Of a DNA stretch of 64,000 nucleotides, positions 60,301 to 64,000 are shown one piece after another. Both the position numbers and the translations under genes were made by a program. This DNA is from Ceratotherium simum simum (taxonomy: Eukaryota > Chordata > Mammalia > Perissodactyla > Rhinocerotidae), in NCBI RefSeq assembly GCF_000283155.1, contig NW_004454166.1:17275352-17339351 (forward strand), read 5' to 3'. The notes beneath the pieces are model-generated. The model had not been told where the DNA came from and made no database searches. It worked only from the letters and a program-made list of their open reading frames with translations. Numbering within the stretch: the first letter of the stretch is position 1; every line of letters starts with the position of its first letter.

Positions 60301-63188
60301 GCTGTGGTGGCATCCCATATAAAGTGGAGGAAGATGGGCACAGATGTTAGCCCAGGGCCAATCTTCCTCAGCAAAAAAAAGAGGAGGATTGGCAGATGTT
60401 AGCACCGGGTTGATCTCTTCACAAAAAAAAAAAAAAAAATTTTTAATTAGGAAAAAAAAGACAAAAGATGATTTGGGGATCATTTCTAGGAAAACTGTAG
60501 ATCAGTGCTAAAATATAATATAGAAATGTATATAATATAGATATTATATTATAATATATAATTTACATAACATAAAATAGAAATGTAATGTAAGCTACAT
60601 ATGTAATTTAAAATTTTCTAGTAGCCATATTAAAAATGCAGAAAGAACAGATGAATTAATTTTAATAATAATTTTATCAACCTAAAATATTATTTTGACA
60701 TATAATGAATACAAAAAATTATTAATGCGATATTTTATATTCTTTTTGTCGCACTAAGTCTTTGAAATCCGGTATGGGTCCTAGACTTACCACACATCTC
60801 AATTTGGACTGGCCACACGTCAAGTACTCCCTAGCCACGTGTGACCAGGGGCTCCTGTAGTGGACAGTGTGGTTCTGGCTCATTAGGGGTCAGCTGGCGT
60901 CCCAGCTCCTGCTCATCATGACAGCCTTAACGATGCTTTACTTTACAACACACAGGACAAGGGAAAAAACGTCTCTCCAGTTACAGGACACAGAATGGTG
61001 TTGGTAAAAAGGAACAGAGTGCTTGTTCATGCCGCTACACGGATGAGCCTTGAAAACATTATGCTGAGTGAAAGAAGCCAGACACAAAAGGACAAATATT
61101 GTCTAAATCCATTTATATGAAATGTCCAGAACAGGCAAACCCACAGAGACAGAAAGTAGATGGCAGCTGCCAGGGCCTGGGGGAAGGGGAGTGGAGAGTG
61201 ACTGCTTAACGGACAGGGGGTTTCTAACTGGGTGATGACAATGTTCTAAAATTGTCTCTGGTGATGGCTGCACGACTCTGAACATACTAAAACCCACTGA
61301 AGTATTAACTTTAAATGAATGAATTGTACGGTGTGTGAATTATATCTCAACAAAGCTGTTACCAAAAGAAAAAAAGAAAACAGTGGTGGTGTTTCTCTGA
61401 AGGAATTTGTTTGATGGACATGATGACGTATCTAACTATTGCATTTCCCTTTTTGCATTGACAACTGGGAAACTCAAAGCCAAACACGAATCTAGTAAAA
61501 TGTTCGGAGTCCAAAAGAACGTTTTGTTTACTCATTTCACCCCAAGTTCATTTTATTCTTTTTCCACCTTTACTTCCCCTTCGCCCCAGTTTCCTCACTT
61601 TCGTTTTCAGAATGTGGTTACAATGCGTGTATTTTCTAAGCCTCTTTAAAGCACTTTTGGAAGAAGGCCAAGTGTATAGTTATAAACAGACCAGCAAACC
61701 GTCATTTGGACAGTTTGATGAAAATATACAGGCCCTTTGAGAGGTGACTGAGAATTGGTTTCGGTAATGAAATGAACTAAGAAAGTGGGATGATTTACCC
61801 TGAAGAGGGAAAGGTAGCCTGGAGGTTCTATTATCCTTCCAGAATCCTGAAAGCTGAGGGTCTCCCTGGGGGCGAACCAGGAGACACTTGTAAGCACAAC
61901 TGGAGGGAGTTTAATAAGAAGCAATGCCACAAAGGAGAGTTCTACCCAGCAGGGGGTGACGAGGAGGAGCTGGGGCCCTGTGGCCCCTGACACCAGGGGA
62001 GGGGCTCCCCTTCTCGAGATGCCCAGGTCACCTCTGGCTGCGGAGTGACAGGTGGGCCTCGCAGAGCCCCCCATCCACACCAGCAGAGGCTCTGCTTTCT
62101 CCAGATGAGTCACGTCTCACTGGGCAGAGCTGGGGTTCCGCTCACCTTGGCCAGGAACCGGCCGGCCTGAGAAGCCAGCGCCTGGGTTGGCTCCACTGAC
62201 GGCTGGTCCTGGGTGATGCCCAGGTCCTCTGGAGGCCACACTGGGGTGGGTGCGCTGGTGGGAGAGGAGGGGCTCAGGTCTCCTCGAGCCGATGGCCACC
62301 CTGGAATACACAACCACTGACCATTGGAGCCAAGAACAGCCCTTCCCGGGCTGAGAGACATGCTGAACCTCAAAACCAGCCCTTCCAGCATCAAGCTGCA
62401 GCTCGGTCATCACACCATCATGCCATCCTCACACGGGCCCGGGAAGTGGGCTGGGTAGCGTCGTCTCCATTTATGGGAGAAGACAAGGGCCCGATCTGTC
62501 CCGGATCACACGGCTGGAGCCAAGCCAGGCCTCCGGGTTCCCAGTCAATAATGCAGGCTCTCACTCAGAACGTCGCGGGTTCAAATCCCACCCCTCTCCC
62601 TTGTAGTGGTGTGACTTTCGGCATATCTTCACCTCTCTGAGCCTTGGTCTTAACCGTCAGTGGGGTAACACCCGTGCGTACCTCACCAGGCTGACGTGGG
62701 GATTAACCGAGATCATGATGGCAAGGCTTGGGGCTGGGCCTGGCCCTCATATGGCTCCACAGTGACGATGCTCTGTGCTATGCAACTTGCCCAAGATCAC
62801 CCAGCTGCTAAGTGGCAGAGCTTCACCCAGGCGGCTCTGGCTCAAAGTGGGACACTGCCACACCTCCATCTGACCTCAAGTCAAAGGGCCCAGACAGGGG
62901 CTTCGCCTCCCTCCCCCACCTGCCCACCCCCGGCCTGAGGCCAGTGCCATCCCCAGGATGAACAAAGTGTCCCCAGAGCAGCATCACAGGCAGAAGGAGC
63001 CCTCCAGCCATGTCTCCTCTCCCAGACTCACCTGAGACTTCAGCAGCGTGCGGGGCCTCGGCGGGGCCAGGCCACCGCTCCACAGAGTGGGGCTGTGGGA
63101 TGGTGAAGGACAAGACCTTGGTCCCCTGGGGCATCGTCCCCATATGGATGCTGTGGCTGGGCTGGGGTGGGTCTGAGTACAAGTTTAC
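33126..63188 (-). CDS. AKNA: AKNA, C-terminal 957 residues in 18 exons (5' part beyond right edge)
   Basis: AKNA was first described as an AT-hook transcription factor for CD40 and CD40 ligand and later as a centrosomal, microtubule-organising protein. Exons from 5' to 3': 63032-63188, 62146-62300, 58978-59037, 56838-56965, 56119-56326, 54358-54512, 54075-54254, 52982-53231, 51860-51966, 50889-51100, 48960-49122, 45753-45929, 45239-45354, 44497-44643, 42979-43074, 41943-42059, 41481-41673, 33126-33378. All junctions are GT-AG and every phase matches, giving 2,874 nt ending in TGA at 33128-33126. The first visible exon starts in phase 0. The human protein is about 1,440 residues, so roughly a third is missing, to the right of 64000. 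Coiled-coil segments, a glutamate run, a basic AT-hook-like stretch and two CxxC pairs are described at the exons. The last intron (8.1 kb) holds an L1. Confidence 0.92.
37447..37690 (+). mobile_element. ERE-type SINE nested in the right L1
   Basis: Head GGCCTGGTGGCACAAGCAGT, body AAAGTGGAGGAAGATGGGCA and an A-rich tail. L1 sequence TTGGAGACA before it and CTGGAGACA after it form a target-site duplication. It is absent from the left L1. Confidence 0.88.
37838..38143 (+). mobile_element. Second ERE-type SINE nested in the right L1, perfect 17-bp target duplication
   Basis: Head GGGACCGGCACCGTGGCTTA with a longer body than the other EREs (an extra ACTAGAAGGATGTGCAGCTA segment) and a TAAA-repeat tail. 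TAAAGTATACGTAACAG occurs at 37821-37837 and again at 38144-38160. Confidence 0.92.
41290..41410 (+). repeat. L2 3' end fragment
   Basis: GTTCCTAGAGGGCAGGGCCC, then a CACTGCTGGATCCCCAGGGC segment and a trailing GTTTGTTGAGAGA resemble the L2 terminus. It lies just beside the AKNA exon at 41481. Confidence 0.65.
41481..41673 (-). CDS. AKNA: AKNA penultimate exon
   Basis: 193 nt with phases 1 in and 2 out. Proline-rich; contains Gly-Leu-Trp-Tyr-Leu-Ala and ends Pro-Tyr-Pro-Ser-Ala-Thr-Val across the junction. A basic Met-Arg-Arg-Arg-Ala stretch is near its start. It is missing from the left unit. Confidence 0.9.
41943..42059 (-). CDS. AKNA: AKNA exon with second CxxC pair
   Basis: 117 nt, phase 1 to 1. 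Encodes [10 protein letters not shown], the second half of a possible zinc-binding C-X2-C-X26-C-X2-C arrangement begun in the preceding exon. Confidence 0.88.
42268..42600. repeat. Two MIR fragments in tandem
   Basis: At 42268-42372 the MIR core ATTTTACAGATGGGGAAACT followed by GAGGCTCCAAGAGG; at 42486-42600 another with GAGGCTCAGAGAAGTTAAGG and CCCACAGCAAGTCAGTGGCA. Both lie in AKNA intron 15. Confidence 0.8.
42979..43074 (-). CDS. AKNA: AKNA exon with first CxxC pair
   Basis: 96 nt, phase 1 to 1. Encodes Gln-Glu-Tyr-His-Val-Leu then [14 protein letters not shown], highly typical of AKNA. Confidence 0.9.
43195..43285. repeat. Purine/pyrimidine alternating (ATGT) low-complexity tract
   Basis: Degenerate TATG/TGTG/ACAC units in AKNA intron 14. 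Confidence 0.6.
44305..44340. repeat. GAAT simple repeat
   Basis: Degenerate ATGAATGA units, possibly the tail of a MIR or L2 fragment, in AKNA intron 14 next to a weak MIR. Confidence 0.6.
44497..44643 (-). CDS. AKNA: AKNA exon (Ser/Pro-rich, VTFRGQYTG end)
   Basis: 147 nt, phase 1 to 1. Encodes [14 protein letters not shown] and ends Arg-Val-Thr-Phe-Arg-Gly-Gln-Tyr-Thr. Confidence 0.9.
45239..45354 (-). CDS. AKNA: AKNA exon with basic AT-hook-like segment
   Basis: 116 nt, phase 2 in and 1 out. The correct acceptor is TTTGCTAG at 45355-45362; a nearer CAG at 45344-45346 gives the wrong phase. Encodes Ser-Lys-Ser-Thr-Glu-Arg-Leu, then [11 protein letters not shown]. This is where AKNA's AT-hook is annotated, but the canonical Arg-Gly-Arg-Pro core is absent. 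Confidence 0.9.
45753..45929 (-). CDS. AKNA: AKNA coiled-coil exon
   Basis: 177 nt, phase 2 to 2. Encodes [19 protein letters not shown], a heptad-like helix, then a Ser/Pro/Arg-rich stretch. Duplicated at 21359-21535. Confidence 0.92.
45930..48959. other. AKNA intron 11
   Basis: Left part (to about 47800) is the paralogue of 21536-23720. 47790-48260 is an L2 3' region (CTGTTCCCTCTGCTGGGGAT, CTTCCTCCAGGAAGCCCTCC, then a GGCCAAGGACTGTCTTGTCC end). No further exon seen. Confidence 0.65.
48960..49122 (-). CDS. AKNA: AKNA exon (Pro/Ala/Thr-rich)
   Basis: 163 nt, phase 1 in and 2 out. Encodes Val-Pro-Gly-Ser-Glu-Val then a [10 protein letters not shown] run and ends Thr-Arg-Thr-Gly-Arg. Acceptor CCCTAG, donor GTAAGT. 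Confidence 0.9.
49600..50045 (+). mobile_element. Old L1 3' end
   Basis: ACATGGAACAATCCAGATGA, then TTATGCTGAGTGAAAAAGCC and ATTCCATTTATATGACG are typical of L1M 3' UTR/ORF2 ends. Intronic in AKNA. Confidence 0.75.
50394..50613 (-). mobile_element. ERE-type SINE, sense to AKNA
   Basis: Reverse-oriented: T-rich tail first, head GGGCCGGCCCTGTGGCTTGG (reverse strand) at 50613. Short direct repeats TTCCGTTTT at 50385-50393 and 50614-50622. Confidence 0.88.
50889..51100 (-). CDS. AKNA: AKNA exon
   Basis: 212 nt, phase 2 in and 1 out. Encodes [16 protein letters not shown] and later Leu-Arg-Gln-Arg-Ala-Pro-Ser-Phe. Two acceptors 8 bp apart are possible; the outer one at 51101-51102 keeps the frame. 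Confidence 0.9.
51101..51859. other. AKNA intron 9 with MIR
   Basis: 51590-51710 contains a reverse MIR (GGCTGAGTGACGCTGGGCAA, CTCTCTGAACCTCAG). Nothing else seen. Confidence 0.65.
51860..51966 (-). CDS. AKNA: AKNA exon
   Basis: 107 nt, phase 0 in and 2 out. Encodes [15 protein letters not shown] and ends His-Arg-Leu-Ser-His-Ile. Confidence 0.92.
51967..52981. other. AKNA intron 8
   Basis: Contains a TG repeat (52543-52566). Open frames here have no domain similarity. No exon seen. Confidence 0.6.
52982..53231 (-). CDS. AKNA: AKNA exon (250 nt)
   Basis: Phase 2 in, 0 out. Encodes Glu-Thr-Val-Glu-Gln-Met-Val-Ser-Gly, then Leu-Gln-Gly-Leu-Gly-Lys, a Pro-rich stretch and [10 protein letters not shown]. 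Donor GTGAGC. Confidence 0.9.
53232..54074. other. AKNA intron 7
   Basis: 53365-53470 is a reverse MIR (CTAGCTGTGTGACTTTGGGC). A CT dinucleotide repeat lies at 53730-53752. No exon seen. Confidence 0.65.
54075..54254 (-). CDS. AKNA: AKNA exon with polyglutamate run
   Basis: 180 nt, phase 2 to 2. Starts [13 protein letters not shown] and continues with eight Glu encoded by a pure GAG repeat (54189-54215). The donor is GTATGT at 54074-54069. Confidence 0.9.
54358..54512 (-). CDS. AKNA: AKNA exon
   Basis: 155 nt, phase 0 in and 2 out. Encodes [16 protein letters not shown] and ends Phe-His-Gly-Leu-Leu-Glu-Arg. A second CAG acceptor 14 bp inside would break the frame. Confidence 0.92.
54513..56118. 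other. AKNA intron 5 with MIR and L2
   Basis: 54695-54875 MIR (ACAGACGGGTAACTGAGGCT, TCACACAGAAGAGAAGGGCA). 55210-55330 reverse MIR. 55440-56095 a long L2 3' part (GGGCATTTGCACAGGCTGTT, CTTCCTCAAGGAAAGTTTTT). No exon. Confidence 0.75.
56119..56326 (-). CDS. AKNA: AKNA exon with coiled coil
   Basis: 208 nt, phase 2 in and 0 out. Encodes [19 protein letters not shown], a heptad-patterned helix, then a Pro/Ser-rich stretch. Confidence 0.93.
56838..56965 (-). CDS. AKNA: AKNA exon, helical
   Basis: 128 nt, phase 0 in and 2 out. Encodes [20 protein letters not shown], continuing the coiled coil of the next exon. Confidence 0.93.
56966..58977. other. AKNA intron 3 with MIRs
   Basis: 57420-57662 an almost full MIR (GAGGAGGAAACTGAGGCACA, GGATTTGAACCCAGGTCC). 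58555-58785 a reverse MIR. 57950-58035 is AT-rich. No exon seen. Confidence 0.75.
58978..59037 (-). CDS. AKNA: AKNA small exon (60 nt)
   Basis: Phase 0 to 0, 20 residues: [14 protein letters not shown] then PQDQLK. Acceptor CCAG, donor GTACTG. Confidence 0.9.
59225..59730 (+). mobile_element. Old L1 3' end
   Basis: GCAGGGATATTTATTGCAGC, ATTTGTGGAACAGTATGCAG and a non-coding tail are typical of L1M 3' ends. Intronic. Confidence 0.7.
59749..59998 (+). mobile_element. ERE-type SINE
   Basis: Head GGGCCAGCCCAGTGGCGTAG. Direct repeats AAAAAGTCAAAGTACAG (59732-59748) and a version with two mismatches (about 59999-60014). More diverged than the neighbouring ERE. Confidence 0.9.
60191..60435 (+). 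mobile_element. ERE-type SINE with 10-bp target duplication
   Basis: Head GGGGCCAGCCTGGTGGTGCA, close to the family consensus. AAAATTTTTA at 60181-60190 and 60436-60445. Confidence 0.92.
60446..62145. other. AKNA intron 2, remaining part
   Basis: 60520-60740 is AT-rich. 61020-61365 is an L1M 3' end (TTATGCTGAGTGAAAGAAGC, TCCATTTATATGAAATGTCC, GGTGTGTGAATTATATCTCA). 61370-62145 has no recognised feature. Confidence 0.65.
62146..62300 (-). CDS. AKNA: AKNA exon
   Basis: 155 nt, phase 1 in and 0 out. Encodes [13 protein letters not shown] and Pro-Glu-Asp-Leu-Gly-Ile-Thr-Gln, ends Arg-Phe-Leu-Ala-Lys. Confidence 0.9.
62301..63031. other. AKNA intron 1 (within window)
   Basis: MIR pieces at about 62440-62515 and, reversed, 62565-62720. 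No exon seen. Confidence 0.55.
63032..63188 (-). CDS. AKNA: Most 5' AKNA exon visible in the window
   Basis: 157 nt, phase 0 in and 1 out. Encodes [13 protein letters not shown] and [10 protein letters not shown]. Acceptor CCAG, donor GTGAGT. The start codon exon lies to the right of 64000. Confidence 0.88.
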
Positions 63189-64000
63189 CTGGCGGGGAGG
63201 GGAGGTACAAGCAGAGCCAAGTCAGGGTCGGGGCAAACCCACCCAAAAGGCCTCACCTTCATTCACACCATCACGTAGGCACTCAACAAACTCGCCTCAT
63301 AATAATAAACGCCACCTTTTAGTGGAGCCCTTGGGTGGGGGCCAGACACTGGGCAAAGGGTTTACATGTCCTTTCATTCTCTCTTGATGGCAGTCCTGAA
63401 AGGGAGGCAGGGCAGGGACCATCATCCCCATCTTACAGAAGAGAGAACTGACACTCAGAGAGGATTGTCACTTACTCAAAATCTCCAGATGATAAATCCT
63501 TGCGCTGGGGTTACAACCCTGCTTTGACCCCAAAGTCTATGGCGTTCCATATTAATAATTTTTATTAATAATATTTGTATTATAATTTATAAGATAATCA
63601 TAATATAATTAACACAGTATTTAATATATAGCATGCATTATATGATAATATAATAGTTAATATTTATTACTAACAAGAACATTTTCAGTAATCATTATTA
63701 TATTGATAATAACAGCAATGAAGGGCTGTTTAAATGGATGAGTAAACCAACAAGTGAATGACCTAATCTCTCAGTTGGAGCAGATCTCCATCATTTGAGG
63801 ATGGATCTTATACGGTAAACAGCGCAGACGGCCAAGGAAGACCATTTGAAGCTCAAAATTAGAGGAGACCCAGGTACTGTGCAGTGGTTTAGAGCAGGGG
63901 CTGGCAAACTGCGGTCTGTTTTTGTGAAAAAAGTTTAGTGGACACAGCCATGCTCGTTTGTTTATGTATTGTCTGCGGCTGCTTTCACGCAGAGGTGAGT
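63189..64000. other. AKNA intron, window end: MIR, AT-rich tract, DNA transposon fragment
   Basis: 63300-63545 MIR (CATCTTACAGAAGAGAGAAC). 63545-63720 AT-rich. 63885-64000 resembles a hAT-Charlie type non-autonomous DNA transposon (GGCTGGCAAACTGCGGTCTG, GGACACAGCCATGCTCGTTT). No exon. Confidence 0.6.

Noticed and set aside
1..64000. CRISPR arrays, operons, prophage or other prokaryotic systems
   Set aside because: The window is vertebrate nuclear DNA with split genes and mammalian repeats; no spaced direct-repeat array was seen.

Overview
This is mammalian nuclear DNA: split genes with GT-AG introns, MIR, L2 and L1 fossils, and several copies of a tRNA-derived SINE with the hallmarks of the equine repetitive element (ERE) family. 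That SINE family points to an odd-toed ungulate (horse, zebra, rhino or tapir lineage). Two genes are recognised by protein similarity recalled from memory: ORM (orosomucoid, alpha-1-acid glycoprotein) on the + strand, present twice, and AKNA on the - strand, whose 5' part lies beyond the right edge. This agrees with the ORM-AKNA neighbourhood known in other mammals.

Layout. 1-4361: a decayed class I endogenous retrovirus on the + strand, from the gag start to a complete 3' LTR. 4362-23720: left unit of a large direct segmental duplication, with ORM copy A (4861-8112), a frameshifted copy of the AKNA terminal exon, an old L1 carrying a nested ERE, and one isolated AKNA exon copy. 23720-26490: spacer with L2, a poly(A)-tailed 3'-UTR retrocopy with target-site duplication, an L1M fragment and an ERE. 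26491-47800: right unit, with ORM copy B (26989-30240), the intact AKNA terminal exon, the paralogous L1 with two other EREs, and AKNA exons. 47800-64000: the rest of the visible AKNA gene. Eighteen AKNA exons (33126-63188) were placed by splice sites and phase; they join into one open frame of 2,874 nt, i.e. 957 C-terminal residues.

The main result is the mosaic nature of the duplication. The two ORM genes are identical over 2.6 kb (4787-7397 and 26915-29525) including introns, while paralogous sequence elsewhere differs by a few percent to over ten percent, as expected from recent gene conversion. The identical block starts just beside a 20-bp promoter segment with seven substitutions. There copy A has a C/EBP consensus and copy B an AP-1 consensus, about 20 bp upstream of the TATA box. 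The two genes encode the same 208-residue protein but have different proximal promoters, and copy A also has a retroviral LTR immediately upstream. Prokaryotic features (operons, CRISPR, phage) are absent.
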